NCBI GenBank assembly: GCA_016205975.1 | Contig: JACQSK010000002.1 | Coordinates: forward strand, 1 to 49,271 | From: Candidatus Uhrbacteria bacterium | GTDB taxonomy: Bacteria; Patescibacteria; ABY1; SG8-24; GWF2-40-263 | DNA: 49,271 bases | Direction: 5' to 3' | Part shown: in pieces, positions 1-8,146 of the stretch | Layout of the letters: each line of letters begins with the position of its first letter | Position numbering within the stretch: the stretch's first letter is position 1 | Translations under genes and position numbers: made by a program | Notes under the pieces: model-generated | Seen by the model: the letters and a program-made list of their open reading frames with translations, nothing else | Databases searched by the model: none | What the model was told of the DNA's origin: nothing

Positions 1-810
1 GGGCGCTTCCGTGTATTCCTCGCGGCTGGCATGGAACCCTTCGGGCAACCAGTCGGGAAATGCGAGCACGATGCCGCGCAGGAGCGCATCGAACTTCTCC
101 CTGGAAGGAAGTACACCCTTGCGCCAGTCGATCAGCAGAGGCGGAGTGAACTCTTCTTGGCCGAGCGACTTGTTGAGCGCCGTGGCCACATGGTCCACAC
201 GCTCGTGGGGCACCAGGCTCGTGAACCAAGCGTTGAACTCCTCTTCTCCCGTGAGCTCGGGAAACGGGGCGCGGCCTCGGCCGAACACCGCCCACTGCCC
301 TTCCAAGAAGAAGACCGTTGCGGCGTTCCACTGCTTGCGCTCTCCTCCGTTGCGTTCGTCCTCCACACAGAAGCGCAGGAGCGCGACCAAGAGGTCGAAG
401 GACGGAAGGCGCTTTTGTGTCGTACGGAACAAGGATGCGATATCCCGTCCGCCTAAGAACATCCGCGAGAGCCGTTCGTTGCCGAAGCTATTCGAGTACG
501 GGCGTACGAGCTCGATGACGTCTTGCCTGGTCGCGACTTCCGGGAACCAGTCGCGCGTCGGGTCTACGGCCGCCTTGGCCATGTCCACCCAGGTCTCCTC
601 CATATCGATCTCGATCCGGGCGAGCTTTGCTTGAAGGCTCGGAGCCTTGAGGGAGCGTTGAATGCTTAGGCTCAGCTCCCCTTCTTGCACCATCGTCTCG
701 TAGAGACGCTCGAGCCCAGCGAGCCGGAACGCTGAACTGCGCTTGGCTTGGGGCTGAGCATCGCGCCAGGCTTCCATCTGGTCGCGAACCGTTTTGCCTT
801 GGGGGACCAT
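1..810 (-). CDS. Hypothetical protein, C-terminus cut by window edge
   Basis: An open frame runs from an ATG at 808-810 on the minus strand to the window edge with no stop, so about 270 residues of a longer protein are visible. It starts MVPQGKTVRDQMEAWRDAQP and is rich in Trp, Arg and Glu. I recognise no family, signal peptide or membrane segment; it looks like a soluble, mainly helical protein. The start is supported by a strong ribosome site (GGAGGT, 5-7 nt upstream). That site lies in one arm of a long inverted repeat at 816-889 that could hide it in the mRNA. The gene is divergent from the one at 1027. Coding is supported by uninterrupted codons and GC-rich third positions; function is unknown. 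Confidence 0.75.
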   Translation of the reverse strand, partial: MVPQGKTVRDQMEAWRDAQPQAKRSSAFRLAGLERLYETMVQEGELSLSIQRSLKAPSLQAKLARIEIDMEETWVDMAKAAVDPTRDWFPEVATRQDVIELVRPYSNSFGNERLSRMFLGGRDIASLFRTTQKRLPSFDLLVALLRFCVEDERNGGERKQWNAATVFFLEGQWAVFGRGRAPFPELTGEEEFNAWFTSLVPHERVDHVATALNKSLGQEEFTPPLLIDWRKGVLPSREKFDALLRGIVLAFPDWLPEGFHASREEYTEAP

Positions 811-815
811 GTAAA

Positions 816-889
816 CCTCCTGTGTCCACAACGCAGAGAAAAACCTCGGGATTGGCCGAGAGGTTTTTGTCTTTGTTGTGGACAGGAGG
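816..889 (-). promoter_or_regulatory. Long imperfect inverted repeat in the 5' leader, covers the SD of the minus-strand gene
   Basis: The outer arms are 816-832 (CCTCCTGTGTCCACAAC) and 875-889 (GTTGTGGACAGGAGG), differing only by a 2-nt bulge. The inner arms are 839-849 (AAAAACCTCGG) and 856-868 (CCGAGAGGTTTTT). Transcribed leftward, the AGGAGG that serves the ATG at 810 pairs with CCTCC of the opposite arm, so the full hairpin would sequester the ribosome site. The inner hairpin followed by T-rich sequence also resembles an intrinsic terminator. Attenuator or translational switch is an inference. Confidence 0.6.
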
Positions 890-1026
890 ACGCCCAACAG
901 TAGAAGAAAAGGCTCTAGGTGTCAAGGTAACCTGACTTTGGCACCTGGGCAAGCTTGACGGCGTATCATTGAGGTGGTTCACTGTCCCCCTTGCTCATCC
1001 TGAGCGAGATGCCCAAGGAGTTCTTC

Positions 1027-1830
1027 ATGAGTGCTGATCCCACCCTGCCCGAGGTGCTTGACCCCGGCCATCCCATCGATGTCCCTCCGACCTACTTCCG
1101 GATCTGGGTCGAGGCCGTGCGCCTTCATCTGGATCCAGCTCGGGAACAGGCGCCGCTTGCCGCCCGCGCGGATTTGTTCCCCATCATCTTCCGCTACTAC
1201 CATCCCCAGGCAGGCGCCAGGCGCGTCAATCCGTCCTGGTACCTTTCCAAGATGAAGAAGGCTGGAATCCTGCGTCTGTTCGACACGCGTGGCGAAGGAT
1301 TCTTCTGGGTTCCGGTGACCGACGTCGTCCTGCGCATGAACAAGGTGATCGTGTACACCCCCGACGACCTGCCGGCCCTGCTCGCGCAGGACGCGCGGTT
1401 CGTGCCACAGGACAAACAGGCGCCCAAGGCGATGCCACCTGTGAAAGAGCCCGCACGGGAGGAAGGAAGTGATGAGACCCCTGTGAGCGGGCTGACGCTT
1501 CTCGATCGCGCATCACTCAACACCGCTCTCGCGCGAGCGCGGGAGAGGTTCGATGTCACGAAGCTCGAAGCGCGAAGGGAGGAGTTCGCTCAACGTATCG
1601 CAGAAAACGAGTCGCGTGCCGCTGCTCTTCGGAGGGAAATAAACACGGTGGAGGAAGAGGGGCACAGGCTCGCTTCCCAGCGGAAGGACGTCGAGCAGCA
1701 GATCCAGCAGTTGAAGCTGGAGGAAGAAGAGGATCAGCATATCGCTGACATGCGCTGGCTCATCGAGAACTTCGATCGGCACGAGCGCATCATGCGTGAT
1801 TTCCTAGGGGAGACGTTCCGCTTTCGATAG
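1027..1830 (+). CDS. Hypothetical coiled-coil protein
   Basis: 267 residues from the ATG at 1027, chosen because AAGGAG lies 6 nt upstream; an in-frame extension to 991 has no ribosome site. The N-terminal part (about 1-120) is compact, with Tyr/Trp-rich stretches such as WYLSKMKKAGILRLFDTRGE that could be a small winged-helix-like fold, but this is weak. Residues about 170-245 are a long charged heptad-like coiled coil (repeated R/E/K with Leu/Ile spacing). No signal peptide or membrane segment. It is a monocistronic gene, convergent with the pair at 1876-2828. I cannot name a family. Confidence 0.7.
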   Translation: MSADPTLPEVLDPGHPIDVPPTYFRIWVEAVRLHLDPAREQAPLAARADLFPIIFRYYHPQAGARRVNPSWYLSKMKKAGILRLFDTRGEGFFWVPVTDVVLRMNKVIVYTPDDLPALLAQDARFVPQDKQAPKAMPPVKEPAREEGSDETPVSGLTLLDRASLNTALARARERFDVTKLEARREEFAQRIAENESRAAALRREINTVEEEGHRLASQRKDVEQQIQQLKLEEEEDQHIADMRWLIENFDRHERIMRDFLGETFRFR

Positions 1831-1840
1831 ACGAGGGCGG

Positions 1841-1876
1841 TTTTCTATTAGAAAACCCGAAGGATAATCTTCGGGT
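1841..1876 (-). terminator. Intrinsic terminator between convergent genes
   Basis: ACCCGAAG (1855-1862) pairs with CTTCGGGT (1869-1876); read leftward it is followed by TTTTC. The last base of the right arm is the first base of the minus-strand stop codon. A second short palindrome (TTTTC/GAAAA, 1841-1855) adjoins it and may serve the plus-strand gene. Confidence 0.65.
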
Positions 1877-2397
1877 CAGGAGATGAGCGTATCGAGCTCG
1901 TCCCAAGCGATGACGTTGGGCGCGTCGGTCTGTTTCCAGCGGCCGCGTGCGGACGCGTCGGGGATCAACACAACGGTCTTCGCAAGCAAGGGTGACGGGA
2001 GGTTTGCGACGAAGCCCAGGGCGCGGGGGTGCAGGAGCGCGTTCTGTGCGTCCACGACCAGGAGGACAGCGGGGTTCGTTCGTTGGATGCGTTCGTACAG
2101 GCCCCGAAACGGTGCGCGCTCCAGCCGGCCTTCTCCCTTGAGCGTCTCGGCTTGGAACAGGGCTTGGCGTCGGGAGGCGTCCTGTCCGTCGCGCCACGCG
2201 CGCAGGCGTGGGAGGACTTCCAGGGAGGCAGGATAGACGACGAACCAGAGGCCGGCGCGGAACACGCGGCCACCGACCTCATGAGGATGATCGTCGGGGC
2301 GTGGAGCGCGGGGCGTGGAGCCTGACCTGTGGCGCGGTGGACGCAAGGACCGCGGTTCGTCCGGGCCCAGACGGGTCCCCCATTCATGGAGGGTCAT
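1876..2397 (-). CDS. Hypothetical protein, second gene of a coupled pair
   Basis: 173 residues. The ATG at 2395-2397 overlaps the TGA of the upstream gene (ATGA) and has GGAG about 7 nt upstream, so the two are translationally coupled. The first 45 residues are Pro/Arg-rich and low complexity. The rest (VFRAGLWFVVYPASLEVL onward) looks globular with alternating hydrophobic strands, for example AVLLVVDAQNALLHP and KTVVLIPDASA, perhaps a Rossmann-like or NYN-like alpha/beta fold. No catalytic signature could be confirmed. The stop codon sits at the edge of its terminator hairpin. Function unknown. Confidence 0.65.
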   Translation of the reverse strand: MTLHEWGTRLGPDEPRSLRPPRHRSGSTPRAPRPDDHPHEVGGRVFRAGLWFVVYPASLEVLPRLRAWRDGQDASRRQALFQAETLKGEGRLERAPFRGLYERIQRTNPAVLLVVDAQNALLHPRALGFVANLPSPLLAKTVVLIPDASARGRWKQTDAPNVIAWDELDTLIS

Positions 2398-2828
2398 GCC
2401 GTCTCCTGGACGGCATGACCGCGCAGGAGCTCAGGGCGCTGTTCTTGCGCCCAGGTGCGCACATCGAACTGGTGGCGCACGATTCCATCGTTCACGCGAG
2501 TCACGACCATGATGCCGGAGGATGGCACATCGCCCACGAAGAGCTTGGCCGTGAAGCAGATCGCTATCTGGCCATCGGCGAGCTCCACGGCGTCCACGTT
2601 TCGGATCGACGCGGACTCGCCCAGCTTCTCTACGAGCCACATCTCACGCCCCGTGCCCCAGCAGTACACGAGCGCGACGTCGGCACCGATCGCCTGCGCG
2701 ATTCGCGGCTTCGCCCAGGCGCAGAACGCGCGGATCTCCTCTTGTTGGAGCATGATCTCACGTCCGGCGCGGTAGATGACGAGGCCGGCGTAGTTGTGGT
2801 TGATGCCGACGGTGATTGATCCTTTCAT
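2394..2828 (-). CDS. Hypothetical protein, first gene of a coupled pair
   Basis: 144 residues from the ATG at 2826-2828, with GAGG about 8 nt upstream and a consensus promoter just beyond. An upstream in-frame ATG (2849) lies between the -10 and the SD and is less likely. The protein (MKGSITVGINHNYAGLVIY) alternates short beta-like stretches with a helix (QEEIRAFCAWAKPRIAQAI); no signal peptide, membrane segment or metal motif is seen. It overlaps the next gene by 4 nt, which suggests that the two products act together. I recognise no family. Confidence 0.7.
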   Translation of the reverse strand: MKGSITVGINHNYAGLVIYRAGREIMLQQEEIRAFCAWAKPRIAQAIGADVALVYCWGTGREMWLVEKLGESASIRNVDAVELADGQIAICFTAKLFVGDVPSSGIMVVTRVNDGIVRHQFDVRTWAQEQRPELLRGHAVQETA

Positions 2829-2851
2829 GGTTTTCCTCGGGAAGCACATCG

Positions 2852-2880
2852 AACATACGGGACGGTTGGGTGCTTGTCAA
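2852..2880 (-). promoter_or_regulatory. Sigma70-type promoter for the 2828/2397 pair
   Basis: On the minus strand: -35 TTGACA (2880-2875), spacer of exactly 17 nt, -10 TATGTT (2857-2852), with the predicted start 16-18 nt before the ATG. The -35 is half of a palindrome TTGTCAATATTTTGACAA (2874-2891), whose other half gives TTGACA facing the KH gene, though its -10 is poor. A repressor could act on both genes here. Confidence 0.75.
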
Positions 2881-2947
2881 TATTTTGACAAAACCCGCGT
2901 GTTCCCCCAAAGTGCTTCTCGCACAGTCCCCCGGCTCAGGAGTCCCC

Positions 2948-3280
2948 ATGGAAACAGCAGAAGCCCAACTCGCTCATCTGACTACGATCATGGCGCAAGC
3001 GCTCGTCGATCATCCTGACGACGTCGCCGTCACGTACGTCGCCGGCGCGCGCCACGTCGTCATTGAGATCCGCATCCATTCAGACGATGTTGGGAAAGTC
3101 ATCGGCGCAGGAGGCGCTCATGCCAGCGCCATGCGCACGCTCCTCTTCGCCGCTGCCGGGAAGTTGCGGCGCTCTGTGACCCTGGAGATCTTCGATCCAG
3201 AGCCAGACCGTCGTCGGGTGCGCCGCTACCCGTACGCTCGTGCGGATGCATACGAACGAACGCTTGCACGGCGCCGCTGA
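2948..3280 (+). CDS. KH-domain RNA-binding protein (KhpA/YlqC-like)
   Basis: 110 residues from the ATG at 2948, with AGGAG 5 nt upstream. A single type-II KH-like domain covers about 10-85: helix, strand (HVVIEIRIHSDDVGK), then the G-x-x-G loop GAGG at about 53-56 inside VIGAGGAHASAMRTLL, the hallmark of KhpA (VIGRxGRxxxAIRTLL in relatives). The tail is Arg/Tyr-rich (RRRVRRYPYARADAYERTLARRR), unusual for KhpA, and may add RNA contacts. KhpA-family proteins bind small RNAs and mRNAs and act in cell elongation and division in some bacteria. The gene stands alone, divergent from the 2828 gene. The family call is fairly sure; orthology to KhpA is less so. Confidence 0.8.
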   Translation: METAEAQLAHLTTIMAQALVDHPDDVAVTYVAGARHVVIEIRIHSDDVGKVIGAGGAHASAMRTLLFAAAGKLRRSVTLEIFDPEPDRRRVRRYPYARADAYERTLARRR

Positions 3281-3330
3281 ACCAATCACGCTCATCCCCG
3301 TCGTTTTTTACGGCGGATTTTTTTAGCGAC

Positions 3331-3365
3331 AAAAAACATCCCGGGTTTTGCACCGGGATGTTTTG
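3331..3365. terminator. Bidirectional intrinsic terminator
   Basis: AACATCCCGG and CCGGGATGTT form a 10-bp stem with A6 before and T4 after, placed between the convergent KH and pyrophosphatase genes. Confidence 0.85.
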
Positions 3366-3370
3366 GTTGA

Positions 3371-5347
3371 TTAAACGATGAGAGCAACGATCAGGAGCGC
3401 GACAATGTTCAGGATCTTGATCATCGGGTTCAGGGCCGGGCCGGCCGTGTCCTTGTAAGGATCACCTACTGTGTCGCCGGTGACGGCGGCCTTGTGCGTG
3501 TCAGAGCCTTTGCCGCCGAAGTTGCCGGCCTCGATATATTTTTTTGCGTTGTCCCAGGCACCGCCGCCGGTGGTCATGGAGATCGCTACAAATAGTCCGG
3601 TAATGATGGAGCCGATCAGGAGTCCGCCGAGGGCTTCGACGCCCAGGGCAAATCCAACCACGATGGGAGCGAGCACGGAGAGGAGTGAGGGAGCGATCAT
3701 ATACTTGATCGCCGAGGCGGTCACGAGGTCGACGGCCTTGCCATATTCAGGCTTGGCGCTTCCGTCCATAATGCCGGGGATCTCACGGAACTGGCGGCGC
3801 ACTTCAACAACCACACCAGCCGCAGCCTTGCCCACAGCCTCCATGGCCATGGCGCCGAACAGATATGTGATGAGTCCGCCCAAGAAGAGTCCTGCGATCA
3901 CCCGAGGATCTACGAGACTGAATACGACGCTCGTGCCGGTGGCTTCAATCGTGTGCACGTAGTCTCCAAACAAGACGAGTGTCGCGAGTCCCGCCGAGCC
4001 GATCGCGTACGCCTTGGTCACCGCTTTGGTCGTGTTGCCCACGGCGTCCAAGGGGTCGGTGATCGCGCGCACTTCCTCCGGCAGCTCTGCCATCTCTGCG
4101 ATGCCGCCCGCGTTATCCGTGATGGGTCCATAGGCGTCGATCGCCACGATGATGCCCGTGAGCGAGAGCATGGCCACGGCCGCGATCGCGATGCCGTAGA
4201 GGCCGGCGAGGTTGTAGGCGACCAGGATCCCCAGCACGATGGTGATGACCGGCAGGGCGGTCGCCTTCATGGACAGCGCGATGCCCGCGATGATGTTGGT
4301 GCCGTGTCCTGACTGGGAGGCAGCGGCGAGGCGCTGGACCGGTTTATATTCCGTGGCGGTGTAGTACTCGGTGATCATGATGAGCAGACCCGTTATGACA
4401 AGACCCAAGAGTGCGCTCCAGATGAGCTGCGTGCCGTTTGGTAGGTTGAAGGACCTGGTCACAAACCAGAAGCCCACGGCTGCCAGCACGCCGGCAGCGG
4501 CGAGTCCCTTGTAAAGAGCGCCCATGATATTTTTCTTGGCGCCGAGTTTGATGAAGAAGGTGCCCAAGATGGAAGCCACGATCGCGACCGCGCCAAGGGC
4601 GAGGGGATACAGGATGAGATCTTCGTTGGTGGAGAGCAGGCCTCCCAAGACCATGGTGGCGACCAGTGTCACGGCGTACGTCTCAAACAAGTCGGCGGCC
4701 ATGCCCGCGCAGTCGCCTACGTTGTCGCCTACGTTGTCGGCAATGACGGCCGGGTTGCGAGGATCGTCTTCAGGAATGTTGGCTTCTGTTTTTCCGACCA
4801 GGTCAGCGCCCACGTCCGCGGCCTTAGTGAAGATGCCGCCCCCAAGGCGCGCGAACACAGAGATGAGCGAGCCGCCGAAGCCAAGCCCGATGAGCGCGTT
4901 CACGTCTTTGGTGAGCGCATAAAATCCCGCCACGCCCAGCAAGGCCAGTCCTACGACCAAGAGGCCCGTGACGGTTCCGCCTTTGACGGCGACATTCAGT
5001 GCTTGGGCAAGTCCCTCTTTAGCCGCTTGCGTCGTGCGGACGTTGGCGCGCACGGACACGGACATGCCGACAAACCCCGCGATGCTCGAGAGCACCGCGC
5101 CCACAAGAAATCCCAACGCGATCGTCCAGTTAAGCGCGAACCCCAAGACCACGAAGATGATCGCGCCGATCATGGCGATCATGCGGTATTGGCGGCTCAG
5201 GTAGGCGCCAGCACCCTCTTGGATGGCAAGCGCGATGCCTTTCATTTTCCCCTCACCCGCGGGTTGTTTTAAAATCCACTGAGTGAGCACGCCACCCCAG
5301 AGGATGGCGAGGAGACCGGCGGCGAGCGCGTAGGATATACTGGTCAT
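3371..5347 (-). CDS. hppA: K+-independent proton-translocating membrane pyrophosphatase
   Basis: About 658 residues with some 16 membrane helices. It hydrolyses pyrophosphate in the cytoplasm and pumps protons across the membrane. Diagnostic motifs are DVGADLVGK (about 178-186), DNVGDNVGD (about 204-212), and the C-terminal GGGAWDNAKKYIE and GDTVGDPYKDTAGPALNP segments, which carry the Asp residues that bind Mg-PPi. The determinant GNTTKA has Lys (about 441) where K+-dependent enzymes have Ala; this marks the K+-independent H+-pumping class. Length is normal. No clear SD is seen; an alternative ATG is at 5359. The gene is monocistronic with a terminator at its 3' end. It would conserve energy in a cell with limited respiration, which suits a CPR organism. 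Confidence 0.95.
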   Translation of the reverse strand: MTSISYALAAGLLAILWGGVLTQWILKQPAGEGKMKGIALAIQEGAGAYLSRQYRMIAMIGAIIFVVLGFALNWTIALGFLVGAVLSSIAGFVGMSVSVRANVRTTQAAKEGLAQALNVAVKGGTVTGLLVVGLALLGVAGFYALTKDVNALIGLGFGGSLISVFARLGGGIFTKAADVGADLVGKTEANIPEDDPRNPAVIADNVGDNVGDCAGMAADLFETYAVTLVATMVLGGLLSTNEDLILYPLALGAVAIVASILGTFFIKLGAKKNIMGALYKGLAAAGVLAAVGFWFVTRSFNLPNGTQLIWSALLGLVITGLLIMITEYYTATEYKPVQRLAAASQSGHGTNIIAGIALSMKATALPVITIVLGILVAYNLAGLYGIAIAAVAMLSLTGIIVAIDAYGPITDNAGGIAEMAELPEEVRAITDPLDAVGNTTKAVTKAYAIGSAGLATLVLFGDYVHTIEATGTSVVFSLVDPRVIAGLFLGGLITYLFGAMAMEAVGKAAAGVVVEVRRQFREIPGIMDGSAKPEYGKAVDLVTASAIKYMIAPSLLSVLAPIVVGFALGVEALGGLLIGSIITGLFVAISMTTGGGAWDNAKKYIEAGNFGGKGSDTHKAAVTGDTVGDPYKDTAGPALNPMIKILNIVALLIVALIV

Positions 5348-5404
5348 AGGTGGTCGCATGCTACAGATTAAAAGACGGCGTCATTCTAGAAAAATGAGAC
5401 GGTC

Positions 5405-6016
5405 ATGTCAATCAAAACGCCTCCCACGTTTAAGATCGAACGAGAACTTTTATCGCAGGGTTATGCGAGAATTGTTGGTGTGGATGAAGCGGGATGCGGC
5501 GCCTTGGCCGGTCCGGTGGTAGCAGGAGCCGTGATCCTTCCTCTTGATTCCAGAATCGGAGCGCTGCGCGACAGCAAACTCTTGGACGAGCGGCGGCGCG
5601 AGGAGCTCTATCCTTTGATTGTTGCGCGCGCGGTTGCCTGGAGCGTGGGAGTGGCGAGCGTGGAAGAGATTGCGAGGCTGAATATTCGAGGCGCGAACCT
5701 GCTCGCGATGCGGCGAGCCGTCGAGGGGCTTGAGATGGCCGACTACGCGCTCGTTGATGCCTGGACGATTCCTGGGCTCACCATTCCTCAATGCGGTATC
5801 ATTCGAGGAGACTTAACCGTGAAGAGTATCGCCGCCGCGTCCATTATCGCCAAGGTTACGCGCGACCGAATGATGAGAGAGCTCGACCAGGTTTATCCTG
5901 AGTACGGATTCCAGACGCACAAAGGATATGGCACCAAGACGCACCGGGAAGCGATCAAGGCACATGGGCCTTGTTCGGCGCACCGACTAAGCTATAAGAC
6001 TTTTCAGTATGCATGA
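5405..6016 (+). CDS. rnhB: Ribonuclease HII
   Basis: 203 residues, full length for the family. It removes the RNA strand of RNA/DNA hybrids and single ribonucleotides from DNA. The catalytic motif GVDEAGCGALAGP lies at about 24-36 (Asp and Glu for metal binding). DSKLLDERRRE follows, the third Asp sits in YALVDAWTIPG, and the signature SIAAASIIAKVTRDRMM lies near 140. The C-terminal YGFQTHKGYGTKTHREAIKAHGPC segment is typical of the family. It overlaps the start of the cupin gene by 8 nt. There is no good SD; the start was chosen as the only ATG before the conserved core. Confidence 0.95.
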   Translation: MSIKTPPTFKIERELLSQGYARIVGVDEAGCGALAGPVVAGAVILPLDSRIGALRDSKLLDERRREELYPLIVARAVAWSVGVASVEEIARLNIRGANLLAMRRAVEGLEMADYALVDAWTIPGLTIPQCGIIRGDLTVKSIAAASIIAKVTRDRMMRELDQVYPEYGFQTHKGYGTKTHREAIKAHGPCSAHRLSYKTFQYA

Positions 6017-6380
6017 AACGCTGCCAGAGAACATTCGGCCATGGGGACGTTACGACGTGTTGGACGTGGGCGTTTCTTATCAAGTCAAACGGATCACGGT
6101 CGAGCCCGGGAAGCGTCTTTCGTATCAGCGGCATGAGCGGCGCGAAGAGGTTTGGGTGATCGTGTCAGGCCGCGCGCTGTTCACGCTCGACGATCGAGAG
6201 TCTCACCACGGGCCCGGGGAAATCTTGCATGTGCCCAAAGGCGCAAAGCATCGCGTGGCGTGCGCGGGCGAGGAGCCGCTGGTGTTCATTGAAGTCCAGC
6301 ACGGCGATTATTTTGGTGAAGATGACATTGAACGGTTCGACGACGACTTCGGACGGACAGGAAAAACGACACCGCATTGA
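6009..6380 (+). CDS. Cupin protein, mannose-6-phosphate isomerase type II C-terminal-like
   Basis: 123 residues forming a single cupin barrel. The sequence RPWGRYDVLDVGVSYQVKRI followed by P-G-K-R-L-S-Y-Q-R-H-E-R-R-E-E-V-W-V-I-V-S-G is the pattern of the C-terminal domain of type II phosphomannose isomerase/GDP-mannose pyrophosphorylase enzymes. H-x(n)-E and a later His in GAKHRV are probable metal ligands. The nucleotidyltransferase half is absent, so it is a stand-alone isomerase-like or sugar-binding cupin. It starts 8 nt inside rnhB, so the two are co-transcribed. An isomerase role is an inference. Confidence 0.85.
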   Translation: MHETLPENIRPWGRYDVLDVGVSYQVKRITVEPGKRLSYQRHERREEVWVIVSGRALFTLDDRESHHGPGEILHVPKGAKHRVACAGEEPLVFIEVQHGDYFGEDDIERFDDDFGRTGKTTPH

Positions 6381-6416
6381 CGCGAAGGCGTTTTTTTGGT
6401 ACGCTTTTTCTCGTTC

Positions 6417-7718
6417 ATGAACCTCTCGGTTAAACAATTTATTGTCCGAGTCCTCTTGGGCCTTTTGCGCGGGCTGATTCTCGTGAAGCGGCACGGAGGA
6501 GGATTTCTTTTCAGGCTGTCGCACCCTCTCAGGGGTGTCGGTCTGTTTTTTGTTCGCGCGCTTGGCGTGCCGGTGGTGCGCGCGCTGCTCGTGCTGCGCC
6601 GCTCCGTCTCGCGCCTTCTGTTCCCGGCCAAGCACAAATTGATTTTCGTGATCAGCAACCGGTTCACCGTGCACGTCATGATGGGCATCATCGTTGCCGC
6701 CGTGGTCTTCGTGAACGTGTCGGCGCGCGATGTGCGTGCGGAAGATTTCGGACAGAAGAGCCTGCTCTACCAGTTGGTCGCCGCCGACCAGTTCTCCCAG
6801 CTTGAGGTGGTGGAGGCAGGCGACGTTCCCCTCACCGAGGGAGCAAGCCTCTCCTATGTCCCCGACGTGGTCGTGGATGCGCGCCGCCATGTGGATTTAG
6901 ATTACCTCGAGGAAGAATACGTGACGCCTGAGGCGGGACGGGAAGAAGTGAAGCCCACGGTGCCCAAGCGCTCGGGCGTGGAGAGCTATGTCATCCAAGA
7001 AGGCGACACCTTGGGCCAGGTCGCGGAGAAGTTCGGCTTGAGCCTCTCGACGATCTTGTGGTCTAACAACCTTTCTTATACGAGCACGATCCAACCAGGT
7101 GATGAGCTCTCAATCCTCCCCGTGGACGGCGTGCTTTATACCGTGCGAAGCGGCGATACGCTTTCGTCCATCGCGCGCAACTTCTCGGTTGACGCCAAAA
7201 CGGTCATGGCGCAAAACGGTCTGGCGAGCGCGGACCGCCTAGCGATCGGCGACAAGCTTCTCTTGCCAGGCGGGGAACCTCCCACGCCCGTCTCTGCGGC
7301 CCGTCGCAGCACGTCTTTGAGTGAGCTGTTTACCGCGCCGTCTTCATCGGCCGTGGTCTCGGGCGGCTGGACCTGGCCCACCAACTGGCGAGTGATTACG
7401 CAGTACTACACGTGGCGTCATACGGGAATCGACATCGACGGCGACTACTCAACCTTCAGTTATGCCTCTCGCGGCGGCGTGGTTATCTATTCGGGCTGGC
7501 GCAGCGGGTATGGGTTGACCGTAGAGGTGGACCACGGCGACGGTTATGTCACGCGCTATGCGCACCACTCAAAAAATTTCGTGAGCGTGGGGCAGGTCGT
7601 TGAGGCCGGACAGGCCTTGGCACAGACGGGCTCGACCGGACGCTCGACAGGCACGCACTTGCACTTTGAAGTGATCCGCAACGGGCGATTTCAGAATCCG
7701 TTTGACTACGTGAGATAA
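6417..7718 (+). CDS. LysM-containing M23 peptidoglycan endopeptidase, membrane-anchored
   Basis: 433 residues from the ATG at 6417 (an in-frame ATG at 6396 is also possible). Order: a basic N-terminus with hydrophobic stretches; a transmembrane segment near 75-95 (FTVHVMMGIIVAAVVFVNVS); an acidic extracytoplasmic region; two LysM domains (about 190-235 from SYVIQEGDTLGQVAEKFGLS, and about 238-285 from YTVRSGDTLSSIARNFSVD); then a C-terminal M23 domain with the HTGIDID zinc motif and the H-L-H-F-E catalytic motif. It should bind glycan strands and cut peptide cross-links outside the cell, in wall remodelling or division. It follows a small GC stem with T7 at 6380-6397; TACGCT at 6400-6405 may be a -10 for a nearly leaderless mRNA. 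Confidence 0.9.
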   Translation: MNLSVKQFIVRVLLGLLRGLILVKRHGGGFLFRLSHPLRGVGLFFVRALGVPVVRALLVLRRSVSRLLFPAKHKLIFVISNRFTVHVMMGIIVAAVVFVNVSARDVRAEDFGQKSLLYQLVAADQFSQLEVVEAGDVPLTEGASLSYVPDVVVDARRHVDLDYLEEEYVTPEAGREEVKPTVPKRSGVESYVIQEGDTLGQVAEKFGLSLSTILWSNNLSYTSTIQPGDELSILPVDGVLYTVRSGDTLSSIARNFSVDAKTVMAQNGLASADRLAIGDKLLLPGGEPPTPVSAARRSTSLSELFTAPSSSAVVSGGWTWPTNWRVITQYYTWRHTGIDIDGDYSTFSYASRGGVVIYSGWRSGYGLTVEVDHGDGYVTRYAHHSKNFVSVGQVVEAGQALAQTGSTGRSTGTHLHFEVIRNGRFQNPFDYVR

Positions 7719-7734
7719 TAAATCTCTAGGGTCT

Positions 7735-8115
7735 ATGACAACGTGTGCCTCGTGCAAAAAAGAAGTGGAAGCTTGGAACAAGAAATGCGGCAGCTGCGGA
7801 TTTACGCTCGTGCTTGAGCCGGACGAAAAACGCCGCGCAAGATTTTTGCGCGGGCCCGCGCTGGGCGCGCTTCTGTTTACGCAAGGTTGGACGCTGGGCG
7901 CGCGCGTTTATTTTTGGTTTTTGCTTTCGCTCATTCCGGTTTTCGGGATCGCGGCGCTGATCCTATGCGTCGTGTTCGGACGCAGGTGGTCGTGGAAGTA
8001 CGGCGGGTGGGGCGACTGGGAAGAGTTTGTCAAACGCATGCGCGTGATGGACGCGATCGGCGTGGTGTGGATTTTGCTGCTCGCCGGCGCGTACGTCTAT
8101 TTTCGTTTCAACTAA
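7735..8115 (+). CDS. Small zinc-ribbon membrane protein
   Basis: 126 residues. An N-terminal zinc ribbon has Cys at 4, 7, 18 and 21 (C-x2-C ... C-x2-C), followed by a charged linker and two predicted membrane helices (about 52-82, VYFWFLLSLIPVFGIAALIL; about 104-123, IGVVWILLLAGAYVYF). This zinc-ribbon-plus-TM architecture is common among uncharacterised bacterial membrane proteins; the substrate or partner is unknown. It lies 16 nt after the M23 peptidase gene in the same direction and is probably co-transcribed. Confidence 0.75.
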   Translation: MTTCASCKKEVEAWNKKCGSCGFTLVLEPDEKRRARFLRGPALGALLFTQGWTLGARVYFWFLLSLIPVFGIAALILCVVFGRRWSWKYGGWGDWEEFVKRMRVMDAIGVVWILLLAGAYVYFRFN

Positions 8116-8146
8116 AAAACCGTCTTGGCCCTGAGGGTTAAGACGG
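8114..8146 (-). terminator. Intrinsic terminator of the M50 peptidase gene
   Basis: Read leftward: CCGTCTT, loop, AAGACGG, then TTTTTT. The TAA stop of the minus-strand gene (8138-8140) lies at the base of the stem, so coding and terminator overlap. It may also stop the convergent plus-strand transcript. Confidence 0.8.

Noticed and set aside
6380..6397. Strong terminator between the cupin and LysM genes
   Set aside because: Only a 4-bp stem (ACGC/GCGT) before T7; mentioned in the LysM entry but too weak to list as a terminator.
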